The translations under genes and the position numbers were made by a program. DNA of 13,069 nt. Origin: Fidelibacterota bacterium (lineage in GTDB: Bacteria; Marinisomatota; Marinisomatia; Marinisomatales; UBA1611). Under the pieces are notes generated by a model. It ran no database searches. It saw only the letters and a list, made by a program, of their open reading frames with translations, and was not told where the DNA came from. Shown here piece after piece: positions 1 to 7,485 of this stretch. The DNA lies in contig PBKF01000034.1 in assembly GCA_002722105.1 (NCBI GenBank), positions 1 through 13,069 of the forward strand. The letters run 5' to 3'. Every line of letters starts with the position of its first letter. Position 1 is the first letter of the stretch.

Positions 1-210
1 CTTGGCGCTGATCCGATTACCCGCAACAATCAACTTTTTGGATCAAAAATGATATACGTTGAAATTGGGAAAGTGGCAGTTGTGAATTTAAAGTTTAATA
101 CAATTGATCCCGAGCCTACTAAAAAATGGATCCAGAATGCTGGTGGCATGATGATAGGTTTTCCTGTGATTATGGCTATGTTTGGTTTTATTACCTGGGG
201 CATTATATAA
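1..210 (+). CDS. 3' end of an unidentified protein with a C-terminal membrane segment (partial)
   Basis: Frame 1 is open from the window edge to a TAA at 208-210, giving the last 69 residues of a protein whose start lies outside. The visible part has a polar stretch (about residues 1-48, with charged runs such as EPTKKW) and then a hydrophobic segment of about 20 residues rich in Met, Gly and Phe that ends two residues before the stop. This looks like a membrane helix at the extreme C-terminus. I do not recognise the family. The gene lies 37 bases upstream of the glutamate-cysteine ligase homologue on the same strand with no visible terminator between them, so co-transcription is possible. 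Coding confidence comes from the long open frame joining a sensible soluble segment and a clean helix; function is unknown. Confidence 0.6.
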   Translation, partial: LGADPITRNNQLFGSKMIYVEIGKVAVVNLKFNTIDPEPTKKWIQNAGGMMIGFPVIMAMFGFITWGII

Positions 211-247
211 AAGGACTATTCTCTTTTCATTTATTCAATTTAACTAG

Positions 248-1462
248 ATGATTCTTCAAGATAAAATTCGCAAACATATACTTTCAAAAACTGTTTCTAC
301 TAATAATCGAACCATTGGTATGGAAGAGGAGTGTATTCTTTACACTAATGACGGACGTCGACTCCCTGTTAATCCATGTGATGAGTTTTCAGCTATAGAT
401 TTGATTCAAATCATGAATGAACAGATTGGGAATAATGGTCTCTATACATTAGAGCCAGGTGGACAATTAGAATGGTCCAGTCCGCCGTTTAAGGACTTAA
501 ATCATTTATACGCATCATTGAAAAAACATAAAGAATTATTAGGGAATATTATTGAAACTTATTCACTAGATATTGTGAGTTTTGGAATAGAGCCGAATTA
601 TTCACCTGAAGACATTGATCTAATTAACCAATTAAAGTACCAACTCATGGATACCAATATGGAGCGAAATGGAACCATGGGGAAATGGATGATGCGAAAT
701 AGCGCCAGCATCCAAATTAATTTTGATATTGTTAATGAAAAAGATTTAGAAGAAATGGTTTTTGTTGCAGATTGTCTTCACCCTATTTGTGCATATATTT
801 TTTCCAATAGCCCAAGACAACGTGGAAAAACAGTAGGTGTAAAAAACCTCAGAAATATTGTTTGGGAGAATACCGATAGTCTTCGATGTCGAAATTTGAT
901 TGATCATGGCATAAATTGCCCAGAACAATTGTTAGATCAATTTATAGATTATATGCTGATGGTGCCGGGAATATTTCAATTAGATGCTGTAGGAGACATC
1001 GTAGCTACTGATCAAACTCTAGGTAGTCGGTTACAAAAATTAGAACAATCTGGAAAAATTCGGGATGAGGATATTAAAACCGCATTACATCAAATTTTCA
1101 CTAATGTGCGTCTAAAAGATCTTGTTGAAGTACGAGGCTCAGATCGAACACCAATAGGATATGAAATGGCCCCAGTAGCTTTTTGGACTGGCATTCTCAC
1201 AGTTAATTCAGTGCGTGATCAAATTTTATCTGTTGTGAAAAATTGGACTATTGAAGAAAGAAATGATTTTAATAAGGCTGCTCTTATTCTAGATGATGAA
1301 CAAATTGGTCCAAATGGGGACACCTATAGAGAATGGAATATGTGGGCTGGAGATTTAGCTATTGAGGGTCTCCAGGAACGAGGTCTCAGAGAGGAAAGGT
1401 TTTTTAATGAGTTTTTTTCTATCGTAAAGTCTCAGGGGCCATTCAGCTTGCAGTCACAGTAA
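248..1462 (+). CDS. Glutamate-cysteine ligase family protein (GCS2 / plant-type GshA or EgtA-like)
   Basis: The 404-residue protein belongs to the ATP-dependent carboxylate-amine ligase family (GCS2), whose members join the gamma-carboxyl of glutamate to an amine, classically cysteine as the first step of glutathione-type thiol synthesis. Visible hallmarks in order: GMEEE (24-28), a metal/ATP-binding start; EPGGQLEWS (69-77); R150 followed by NSASIQINFD (151-160); NSPRQRGKTVG (187-197); VRLKDLVEVRGSD (287-299). The NSP motif and the late VEVRG motif resemble plant/alphaproteobacterial GshA and actinobacterial EgtA more than E. coli YbdK. It is somewhat shorter than the roughly 430-460 residues I expect of those families. 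It is cytoplasmic, with no signal peptide. No glutathione synthetase or ergothioneine gene is in view, so the exact product is open. The ATG at 248 has no close Shine-Dalgarno. The stop abuts the next start. Confidence 0.85.
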   Translation: MILQDKIRKHILSKTVSTNNRTIGMEEECILYTNDGRRLPVNPCDEFSAIDLIQIMNEQIGNNGLYTLEPGGQLEWSSPPFKDLNHLYASLKKHKELLGNIIETYSLDIVSFGIEPNYSPEDIDLINQLKYQLMDTNMERNGTMGKWMMRNSASIQINFDIVNEKDLEEMVFVADCLHPICAYIFSNSPRQRGKTVGVKNLRNIVWENTDSLRCRNLIDHGINCPEQLLDQFIDYMLMVPGIFQLDAVGDIVATDQTLGSRLQKLEQSGKIRDEDIKTALHQIFTNVRLKDLVEVRGSDRTPIGYEMAPVAFWTGILTVNSVRDQILSVVKNWTIEERNDFNKAALILDDEQIGPNGDTYREWNMWAGDLAIEGLQERGLREERFFNEFFSIVKSQGPFSLQSQ

Positions 1463-1912
1463 ATGAAGAACAAAACAAAACATAATCTTATTTGGGGCCC
1501 ATTATTCCTGATTGGGGTCGGAGCAGTCGGACTTGGTCTTTGCTGGCTTGTCCATACAGAACCTTGGATGTTAGACCAACTCCCTAATGAAGCATTGTTG
1601 CAAACATCTTTTAGTAATTTATTTGCTTCTGATATCAATACATATTTGCCAGATTATTTACGGGTTATTTATCGTTTTTTGGGTTTGTGGGTTATTTCTA
1701 TTGGTCTTCTTATTATTACCTATGTCCAAGTAACCAGGCTGGGTACGCCCCTTTCTAGAATTTCCATACTAGGGGTACTGTTTTGCATTTTAATTGGTAT
1801 AGGATATATGGTTTTCAATTTTATTCCATTATCGCCATTTACAACGATACTATATTTACAAGCAGGTTTATTGATCACCAGTACATATTTTTCTATACAA
1901 CTGAAAGAGTAG
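1463..1912 (+). CDS. Four-helix integral membrane protein of unknown function
   Basis: This 149-residue protein starts at an ATG on the base directly after the TAA of the glutamate-cysteine ligase homologue (TAAATG), so the two are probably translated from one message. Hydrophobic segments are visible at about residues 11-30, 70-90, 98-121 and 125-143. Between the first and second lies a polar loop of about 40 residues that probably faces the periplasm, following the positive-inside rule: the N-terminus MKNKTK and the segment TRLGTPLSR between helices 2 and 3 are basic. No catalytic or cofactor motif is apparent and I do not recognise the family. A role linked to the ligase is suggested only by position. 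The 72 bases to sdhC are AT-rich and may hold that operon's promoter. Confidence 0.75.
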   Translation: MKNKTKHNLIWGPLFLIGVGAVGLGLCWLVHTEPWMLDQLPNEALLQTSFSNLFASDINTYLPDYLRVIYRFLGLWVISIGLLIITYVQVTRLGTPLSRISILGVLFCILIGIGYMVFNFIPLSPFTTILYLQAGLLITSTYFSIQLKE

Positions 1913-1984
1913 TGTACCAAATCTTTGTGTATGAACATATTTGAAGCCTTAATTTCTAACCTAAGATTATAGATAATTTTCTGT

Positions 1985-2659
1985 ATGGATACTTATTTTA
2001 CATCTACGCTTTTCAATAAAATGCTTGCAGCTCTTTCCGGCTTATTTTTAGTTTTATTCCTTATAGGCCACTTGGCTGGGAATCTTCAATTAATTATTTT
2101 ATCAGAAGATATTGCACAAAAGCAATTTAATGAGTATGCAAAGTTTATGACTACAAATCCTGGAGTGAAGATTCTTTCGTTATTAACTTATGGATCTATT
2201 CTTTTGCATACGATATTAACTCTTTCATTAGCCTTCCAATCTAAACGCGCTAGACCAGTGAGCTATGCTGCATCACATGGGTCAAATAATGCTACATGGA
2301 TTTCAAGAAACATGCCTCTACTGGGTATCTTTATATTGATATTTTTAGTCGTCCACTTGAGAAGTTTTTGGTATGAAATGCACTGGGGTACTATTGGGGA
2401 TGATCCTTGGGGAAACCGGGACTTATTTACAGTAACAGTAACAGCTTTTAAAGAGTTGTGGTATGTTATTTTTTATGTTTTCAGTTTTATTTTATTATCA
2501 TTCCACTTACAGCATGGCATAGCATCTGGATTTCAGTCCTTAGGGTTAAAAACAAAAAAATACATAAAAACGATTGAAAAATTAGCAATCGCATTGGCTA
2601 TTTTAATCCCAATGGCATTTGCCAGTATACCCATTATAATATATTTAGAGGCTCATTAA
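1985..2659 (+). CDS. sdhC: Succinate dehydrogenase/fumarate reductase cytochrome b subunit (b558 family, di-haem)
   Basis: A 224-residue membrane anchor of complex II. It binds haem b and quinone and tethers the SdhA/SdhB head to the cytoplasmic membrane. Five hydrophobic segments are visible (about 13-36, 62-84, 110-126, 158-176, 196-220). Histidines in the helices, H29 (IGHLAGN), H75, H124 (VVHLRSFW) and H174 (SFHLQHG), have the spacing expected of the four haem ligands in the Bacillus subtilis SdhC / Wolinella FrdC class. That class works without a separate SdhD, and none is present here. The gene opens the sdhC-sdhA-sdhB operon. Its TAA shares one base with the sdhA ATG. Succinate oxidation versus fumarate reduction cannot be decided from this subunit. 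The ATG at 1985 lacks a clear Shine-Dalgarno, but the N-terminus aligns with the family. Confidence 0.93.
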   Translation: MDTYFTSTLFNKMLAALSGLFLVLFLIGHLAGNLQLIILSEDIAQKQFNEYAKFMTTNPGVKILSLLTYGSILLHTILTLSLAFQSKRARPVSYAASHGSNNATWISRNMPLLGIFILIFLVVHLRSFWYEMHWGTIGDDPWGNRDLFTVTVTAFKELWYVIFYVFSFILLSFHLQHGIASGFQSLGLKTKKYIKTIEKLAIALAILIPMAFASIPIIIYLEAH

Positions 2660-4572
2660 TGTTAAACAGTAAAATTCCAGATGGACCTTTAGCAGAAAAG
2701 TGGACAACTTATAAATCAAAAGTTCCTCTAGTGAGCCCTGCAAATAAACGGAGATTGGATATTATTGTTGTAGGTACAGGTTTAGCCGGCGCATCGGCTG
2801 CATCTGCGCTGGCTGAAATGGGCTATAACGTAAAAGCATTCTGTTTTCAGGATAGCCCTAGGCGTGCGCATTCAATTGCCGCACAGGGCGGAATCAATGC
2901 AGCAAAAAATTATCAAAATGACGGAGATTCTATTTACAGGCTTTTCTACGATACAATTAAGGGCGGGGATTATCGCTCCCGAGAAGCCAATGTATATCGC
3001 CTAGCAGAAGTCAGTGCAAATATAATTGATCAGTGTGTTGCTCAAGGGGTCCCATTTGCCAGAGAGTATGGAGGCACCTTAGCCAACCGTTCTTTTGGTG
3101 GGGTACAAGTTTCAAGAACTTTTTATGCAAGAGGACAAACAGGACAACAATTGCTACTCGGTGCTTATAGTGCTTTAAGTCGCCAAATTGCAAAAAGTAA
3201 TGTAAAAATGTACAATCGCCATGAAATGCAGGATATTGTAGTAATAGATGGGAAAGCGCGCGGCGTTATAGTAAGAAACCTTATTACAGGTGAATATACG
3301 AGGCATTTTGGCCATGCTGTAGTTTTAGCTACTGGAGGATATGGTAATGTTTATTATTTATCAACCAATGCAATGAAAAGTAATGTAACTGCAGCATGGA
3401 AAGCGTATAAAAAAGGTGCCATGTTTGCCAATCCATGTTTTACGCAAATACATCCGACCTGTATTCCAGTATCAGGAGAGTATCAGTCTAAGTTAACACT
3501 TATGTCTGAGTCTTTAAGAAATGATGGGAGAATTTGGGTTCCTAAAAAGCAAGGAGATGATCGTAAACCTGAAGATATTCCAGAAGAAGACAGAGATTAT
3601 TACTTGGAACGGCGCTACCCTACTTTTGGTAACCTTGTTCCAAGAGACGTAGCATCCCGGGCAGCTAAAGAACGATGTGATGAAGGGTATGGTGTTGGCC
3701 CCACAAAGCTGGCAGTTTATCTGGATTTTAAAGATGCTATAAAACGTTTGGGAGAGAGTGTTATTAGCGCTCGTTATGGAAACCTATTTCAAATGTATGA
3801 AAAAATTACGGGCGATGATCCATACAAAACTCCTATGCGGATTTTTCCAGCAGTCCACTATACAATGGGTGGACTGTGGGTTGATTATAATTTAATGACT
3901 ACAGTCCCGGGTCTCTATGCTATCGGTGAATGTAATTTTTCAGACCATGGTGCAAATCGTTTGGGTGCTTCTGCATTGATGCAGGGACTTGCTGATGGAT
4001 ATTTTGTATTACCCTATACTATAGGACACTTTTTATCTGGTGATATTAGGACAGATGATATATCCACGGACCATGAAGCATTTATCCAAGCAGAAAAAGA
4101 TTCTCGCGAAACAAATGAAAAATTGTTACATAATAATGGAAATAGATCCGTAGAAAGTTTTCACCGACACTTAGGTCACATCATGTGGGAGTGTTGTGGT
4201 ATGTCTCGGAATGCATCTAGTTTAAAAGATGCAATACAAGAAATTCAATCTCTAAGGAAAGATTTTTGGGATAATGTGAAGGTTCCAGGTAGGGATGATA
4301 TGCTTAATTCAGAATTAGAAAAAGCAGGTTGGGTTGCCGATTTTATTGAGCTGGGAGAATTAATGATGCGGGATGCATTAGATCGCACGGAATCTTGTGG
4401 TGGTCATTTTAGGGAAGAATCTCAAACAGAAGATGGGGAGGCTAAGCGCGATGATGAAAATTTCACTTTCTCATCTGCGTGGGAATTTAAGGGCGCTGAT
4501 ACTACTCCAATACGGAATAAAGAAGAATTGATATTTGACACAGTTCATCTAACTCAACGGAGTTATAAATAA
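2659..4572 (+). CDS. sdhA: Succinate dehydrogenase/fumarate reductase flavoprotein subunit
   Basis: The 637-residue catalytic subunit of complex II interconverts succinate and fumarate on covalently bound FAD at the cytoplasmic face of the membrane. The Rossmann FAD motif is GTGLAG at 39-44. H71 in [11 protein letters not shown] is the histidine that carries the 8-alpha-FAD link. Further hallmarks are IHPTCIP (264-270), SESLRNDGR (283-291), the active-site arginine R329 in [17 protein letters not shown] (399-408), and the dinucleotide-binding [18 protein letters not shown] (422-439). Length and the extra C-terminal region fit the sdhCAB type of Bacillus and FCB bacteria rather than the shorter E. 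coli SdhA. The start ATG overlaps the sdhC stop by one base (TAATG), preceded by GAGG seven bases upstream. All key residues are intact. Confidence 0.97.
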   Translation: MLNSKIPDGPLAEKWTTYKSKVPLVSPANKRRLDIIVVGTGLAGASAASALAEMGYNVKAFCFQDSPRRAHSIAAQGGINAAKNYQNDGDSIYRLFYDTIKGGDYRSREANVYRLAEVSANIIDQCVAQGVPFAREYGGTLANRSFGGVQVSRTFYARGQTGQQLLLGAYSALSRQIAKSNVKMYNRHEMQDIVVIDGKARGVIVRNLITGEYTRHFGHAVVLATGGYGNVYYLSTNAMKSNVTAAWKAYKKGAMFANPCFTQIHPTCIPVSGEYQSKLTLMSESLRNDGRIWVPKKQGDDRKPEDIPEEDRDYYLERRYPTFGNLVPRDVASRAAKERCDEGYGVGPTKLAVYLDFKDAIKRLGESVISARYGNLFQMYEKITGDDPYKTPMRIFPAVHYTMGGLWVDYNLMTTVPGLYAIGECNFSDHGANRLGASALMQGLADGYFVLPYTIGHFLSGDIRTDDISTDHEAFIQAEKDSRETNEKLLHNNGNRSVESFHRHLGHIMWECCGMSRNASSLKDAIQEIQSLRKDFWDNVKVPGRDDMLNSELEKAGWVADFIELGELMMRDALDRTESCGGHFREESQTEDGEAKRDDENFTFSSAWEFKGADTTPIRNKEELIFDTVHLTQRSYK

Positions 4573-5324
4573 TGTCTGATCTAAAGCTTACATTAAAAAT
4601 TTGGAGACAAACTGATTCAAAAGATACAGGTGGTTTGAAATCCTACACTGTTTCTGGACTAAATACCCATATGTCTTTTTTGGAGATGTTGGATGTATTA
4701 AATGAGCAGTTAGTGATTAAAGGAGATGACCCCGTTGCATTTGATCACGATTGTAGAGAGGGGATTTGCGGTATGTGTTCTATGGTGATTAATGGAAAGC
4801 CCCATGGCCCACTAGAAGGTACGACAACATGCCAGCTTCATATGAGACATTTTAAGAATGGAGATACCATTACTATTGAGCCTTGGCGTGCCAAGCCATT
4901 TCCTGTTTTAAAAGATTTAGTCGTTGACAGAACTCCTTTTGATCGCATCATTCAAGCAGGTGGGTTTATATCTGTTAATACAGGCAGTGCCCCAGATGGG
5001 AATTCTATCCCAATTAGTAAAGAAGATGCTGAGGATGCATTTGATGCAGCTGCATGTATTGGGTGTGGGGCATGTGTGGCTGCTTGCAAAAATGCTTCAG
5101 CAAGTTTATTCGTGGCTGCAAAAATATCCCAGCTATCTCTTTTACCTCAAGGTCAGCCAGAGCGAGAAAAGCGAGCCATTAATATGGTAGATCAGATGGA
5201 TAAAGAAAAATTTGGTCATTGCACAAATACTGGTGCCTGTGAAGCAGAATGCCCAAAGCAAATCTCAGTAGATTATATCAGAAAAATGAATTGGGAATAC
5301 CATCGGGCCAATGTGAAAGGATAG
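4572..5324 (+). CDS. sdhB: Succinate dehydrogenase/fumarate reductase iron-sulfur subunit
   Basis: The 250-residue electron-transfer subunit of complex II carries electrons between the SdhA flavin and the quinone/haem site in SdhC. Three clusters can be assigned. The 2Fe-2S cluster of the N-terminal ferredoxin domain uses C61, C66, C69 and C87 ([10 protein letters not shown]...TTC). The 4Fe-4S and 3Fe-4S clusters use C162, C165, C168 and C172 ([11 protein letters not shown]) with C217, C223 and C227 ([12 protein letters not shown]). All expected cysteines are present. The start ATG shares one base with the sdhA stop (TAATG), and GGAG lies nine bases upstream. It is the last gene of the operon; 36 bases later the opposing tonB gene ends. 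Confidence 0.97.
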   Translation: MSDLKLTLKIWRQTDSKDTGGLKSYTVSGLNTHMSFLEMLDVLNEQLVIKGDDPVAFDHDCREGICGMCSMVINGKPHGPLEGTTTCQLHMRHFKNGDTITIEPWRAKPFPVLKDLVVDRTPFDRIIQAGGFISVNTGSAPDGNSIPISKEDAEDAFDAAACIGCGACVAACKNASASLFVAAKISQLSLLPQGQPEREKRAINMVDQMDKEKFGHCTNTGACEAECPKQISVDYIRKMNWEYHRANVKG

Positions 5325-5350
5325 CCGAAGTTTTTTCTTGATAAATTATG

Positions 5351-5365
5351 AATAACTAAGTTATT
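5351..5365. terminator. Weak AT-only hairpin in the convergent sdhB/tonB gap
   Basis: The inverted repeat AATAAC-TAA-GTTATT (six-base stem, three-base loop) sits between the convergent sdhB and tonB genes and overlaps the tonB stop codon. On the plus strand it is followed by a short T-rich stretch (TTTTAG), where an sdh terminator would be expected. The stem has only one G-C pair and the T-run is short, so it may be a poor or bidirectional terminator, or chance in AT-rich DNA. Confidence 0.25.
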
Positions 5366-5975
5366 TTAGCTTGAAATTGACAGGTATAGAGATCCAAACT
5401 GCCACAGCCCTTTCCCTCTGGGTGGCAGGTACAAACTTTGTTTTTCGAATGGCTTCCATAGCAGCTTCATCTAAACCTGTATTCGGCACTCCTTTTAATA
5501 TCAAAGTTTCTTTTACTCGGCCTTTCTCATCAATAAATGCTTGCACCACAACTATACCTTCAATCCCTGCTTCCTGAGCGATTTCAGGATAAATAGGTCT
5601 AATAGCAGACTTAGGCCTTGGAGGGTCATCATAGGGAATAAATGTAACTCTGGGACCAGATGGCGGAGGTGGTGGAGCATCTAGATTTGAAAAATCGTCA
5701 AAATCTAATTCATCCAAAGTCAAGTCATCAGCTATATCTTCATCATCAGAAGGTACAGGAATGGATGGTCTGGCCGGCGGAGGAGTATTATCAATTTGTT
5801 GAGTTTGTGGTATATCAATATTTTCAATGATAACTTGATCTACCTCTTCAAATTCCATACTGTTCAAAAACCGAGGAAATACTAAAAAATTTAAGATTAC
5901 CAATCCGACCCCAATTAAGCCAGTAATTCGAACCACAACAGGATATTTTTCTTTGAGTGGATTGATATATTCCAC
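5361..5975 (-). CDS. tonB: TonB family energy-transducer protein
   Basis: A 204-residue periplasm-spanning protein that carries proton-motive energy from ExbB/ExbD to outer-membrane TonB-dependent receptors. It has a single N-terminal membrane anchor (about 13-34). A linker follows with two proline-rich patches (TPPPARPSIPVP, 64-75; PPPPPSGP, 101-108) on either side of a very acidic stretch (76-99, 12 of 24 residues Asp/Glu, no Lys/Arg). The C-terminal TonB domain is at about 120-204, with the YP motif (129-130), GIVVVQAFIDEKGRV (140-154), LDEAAMEAIRKTKFVPA (168-184) and ISIPVNF near the end. The linker is short and lacks E. coli-like Lys-Pro repeats. The start is GTG at 5973-5975, overlapping the exbD stop by one base (TAGTG); no ATG is suitable upstream. 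It is the last gene of the exbB-exbD-exbD-tonB unit. Confidence 0.92.
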   Translation of the reverse strand: MEYINPLKEKYPVVVRITGLIGVGLVILNFLVFPRFLNSMEFEEVDQVIIENIDIPQTQQIDNTPPPARPSIPVPSDDEDIADDLTLDELDFDDFSNLDAPPPPPSGPRVTFIPYDDPPRPKSAIRPIYPEIAQEAGIEGIVVVQAFIDEKGRVKETLILKGVPNTGLDEAAMEAIRKTKFVPATQRERAVAVWISIPVNFKLK

Positions 5976-6385
5976 TAGTCTACCAGAGTCTTAGATGAAT
6001 AGTTTAATTTCAACGCTTCCACTTTCCTTAGATTATCATGAATATCTGATATGAGTCCCATTTCAGCTTCTTCATCTCCTTTCAAAGAAACAACAATTTG
6101 CGGGTCTGCTACTCGCTTATCATACATAACCAATGCTACATCGTCTACGGCCAATAGTCTATCATCAATAGATATTAAACCATCTTTTGAAACCCACACT
6201 TGAACGGTGTGCCGTTTGGATTTCAGCTTTTCTATCCGTTTTGCTTTTGGAAGATTTACAGGAAGACCAGAGTACTCTTTTAAAACTGTAGTAACCATAA
6301 AAAACACCAAAAGCATAAAAATGATATCTGGCATTGATGCAGTTGGAATATCACTTGAAATTTTAGTTTTTCTTGAAAATTTCAT
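5975..6385 (-). CDS. exbD: ExbD/TolR family biopolymer transport protein (second copy)
   Basis: This 136-residue protein has one N-terminal membrane helix (about 20-37) and a periplasmic domain, as in ExbD/TolR. The conserved aspartate in the helix start, D20 in ASMPDIIFMLLVFF, is the residue believed to take part in proton passage in ExbB/ExbD motors. The N-terminus is short and basic (MKFSRKTK). It differs clearly from the other copy (MPD instead of MAD, a different periplasmic part), so this is an old paralogue pair and not a fresh duplication. Two tandem ExbD genes are common in FCB-type TonB clusters and may form a heteromeric ExbD dimer inside the ExbB pentamer. The ATG overlaps the upstream exbD stop (TAATG) and the TAG overlaps the tonB GTG. 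No Shine-Dalgarno is visible, which fits translational coupling. Confidence 0.92.
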   Translation of the reverse strand: MKFSRKTKISSDIPTASMPDIIFMLLVFFMVTTVLKEYSGLPVNLPKAKRIEKLKSKRHTVQVWVSKDGLISIDDRLLAVDDVALVMYDKRVADPQIVVSLKGDEEAEMGLISDIHDNLRKVEALKLNYSSKTLVD

Positions 6386-6783
6386 TAATTGCTGTTTGCG
6401 ATAGAGATTCTTTTTGCATCAGCCATCTTTAGTTGGTCAATAACTCGTACGTAATCATTGTATGCTGTCTTTGGATGAGCTTTTACAGAAATGATAAGCT
6501 TATCATTTGCTCTTAGCTTTTGACCAACAACACGATGGATCTGATCCACATTGGTTGGCTCTTCGTCCAGAAGCACTTTCCCTTGAGAATTTATCAGACA
6601 GTTTAGGATATTTTCTTTCCGAATTTCAATTTCCATATCACCCGGCGGTGGTAGAACAATGCCAAGTCCTTTATCGGTATCAATGGTGGTTGTTACTAAA
6701 AAGAATATTAAAAGTAGGAAAGCGATATCTGCCATTGACGAGGTAGGAATCTCGCCACCTTTAAATCTGCGTTTTTTGGCCAT
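6385..6783 (-). CDS. exbD: ExbD/TolR family biopolymer transport protein (first copy)
   Basis: This 132-residue ExbD/TolR protein has a basic N-terminus (MAKKRRFKGG), the motif IPTSSMADIAFLLLIFFLVTT with the proton-path aspartate D19, one membrane helix (about 19-36), and a periplasmic domain of about 90 residues. It pairs with ExbB to form the proton-driven motor that energises TonB. Its ATG lies 18 bases after the exbB stop, and its TAA overlaps the second exbD start by one base. The start region CTGGTAGGCTAATGG is nearly identical to that of tonB. Because TolR and ExbD share this architecture, the name rests on the tonB neighbour. Confidence 0.93.
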   Translation of the reverse strand: MAKKRRFKGGEIPTSSMADIAFLLLIFFLVTTTIDTDKGLGIVLPPPGDMEIEIRKENILNCLINSQGKVLLDEEPTNVDQIHRVVGQKLRANDKLIISVKAHPKTAYNDYVRVIDQLKMADAKRISIANSN

Positions 6784-6801
6784 TAGCCTACCAGAAATTT
6801 T

Positions 6802-7416
6802 CTAGTTTTTTGCTTCCTGCTCGTATAAGTAATCCATGATTTTCACAGATTGCTCTTCCATATTTAGGACAAGCTTATCAATTCGGGATACAAATATATT
6901 CTGGCAGGTCTGGATAATCATAGCAACAATTAAACCGAATGCAGTTGTCAATAATGCTTGTGAAATACCTCCAGCAACAACAGCGGGTGAAATATCATTT
7001 GCTGCCTTAATTGCATCAAATGCGCTAATCATTCCAACAACTGTTCCAGTAAAGCCCAGCATAGGGGCTATGGTGATCACGGCATTTAACCAAATCATGT
7101 TTTTTTCTAGAAAGGCCATTTCTATAGCGCCTGCATTTTGGATTGCCTTTTCAACATCATCTAATCCCCGGTGCATTCTGGAAAGCCCTGCATGGAAAAT
7201 TGCAGCAACAGGACCATCGGTCTCTTCACAAGTGGTCGCAGCTGCAGTCGCACCATTTTCATCAATTGCGCTTGTAATTTCATCAAAAAATGACTGTGAA
7301 TCAACAGCAGACATCATGAGTGAATAAAAACGTTCAATGGCAAACCCAATTCCAAATAGTAATGTAATCAGGATCGGCCACATAAAGCCACCGCCCTCTA
7401 AGAAATAATGGACCAT
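6802..7416 (-). CDS. exbB: MotA/TolQ/ExbB family proton channel protein
   Basis: A 204-residue inner-membrane protein of the ExbB/TolQ family, the multimeric proton channel of the TonB system. Three membrane helices are visible: about 11-33, 108-133 (MIWLNAVITIAPMLGFTGTVVGMI, part shown, with the family Pro-Leu-Gly-Thr-Gly signature as APMLGFTGTV) and 147-172 (GGISQALLTTAFGLIVAM). The large cytoplasmic loop between helices 1 and 2 and the C-terminal tail match the family. A good Shine-Dalgarno, GGAG, lies seven bases before the ATG (minus strand, plus coordinates 7424-7427), the clearest one in the cluster and the likely entry point for ribosomes onto the four-gene message. The 69-base gap to the protease gene upstream may hold a promoter; otherwise the unit is an extension of that transcript. 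Confidence 0.94.
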   Translation of the reverse strand: MVHYFLEGGGFMWPILITLLFGIGFAIERFYSLMMSAVDSQSFFDEITSAIDENGATAAATTCEETDGPVAAIFHAGLSRMHRGLDDVEKAIQNAGAIEMAFLEKNMIWLNAVITIAPMLGFTGTVVGMISAFDAIKAANDISPAVVAGGISQALLTTAFGLIVAMIIQTCQNIFVSRIDKLVLNMEEQSVKIMDYLYEQEAKN

Positions 7417-7485
7417 ATTGTTACTCCGTTATGATCTAGTTAAGTTATTAAAATAATAAAAAGATTATCTAAAAAGACGTTTAAT

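Noticed and set aside
1720..1938. Minus-strand 72-codon frame over the four-helix protein
   Set aside because: The plus-strand frame has clean membrane helices and abuts the ligase gene; the reverse frame has no recognisable features.
2429..2444. Short acagta tandem repeat in sdhC
   Set aside because: It simply encodes Thr-Val-Thr-Val in the sdhC frame and has too few copies to be a meaningful repeat.
4924..5190. 88-codon plus-strand frame inside sdhB
   Set aside because: It is a shifted frame of SdhB, whose Fe-S cysteines lie in the annotated frame.
5975..6783. Tandem exbD genes as a recent duplication
   Set aside because: The two proteins differ through most of their length and share only family motifs, so they are old paralogues.
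6836..7327. 163-codon plus-strand open frame opposite exbB
   Set aside because: It is antisense to a clear ExbB with full family motifs; its translation shows no coherent domain and is explained by codon bias on the other strand.
7445..7459. TTATTA-AAA-TAATAA palindrome between the protease gene and exbB as a terminator
   Set aside because: It is all A/T with a three-base loop and no T-run after it on the minus strand; such palindromes are expected by chance here.
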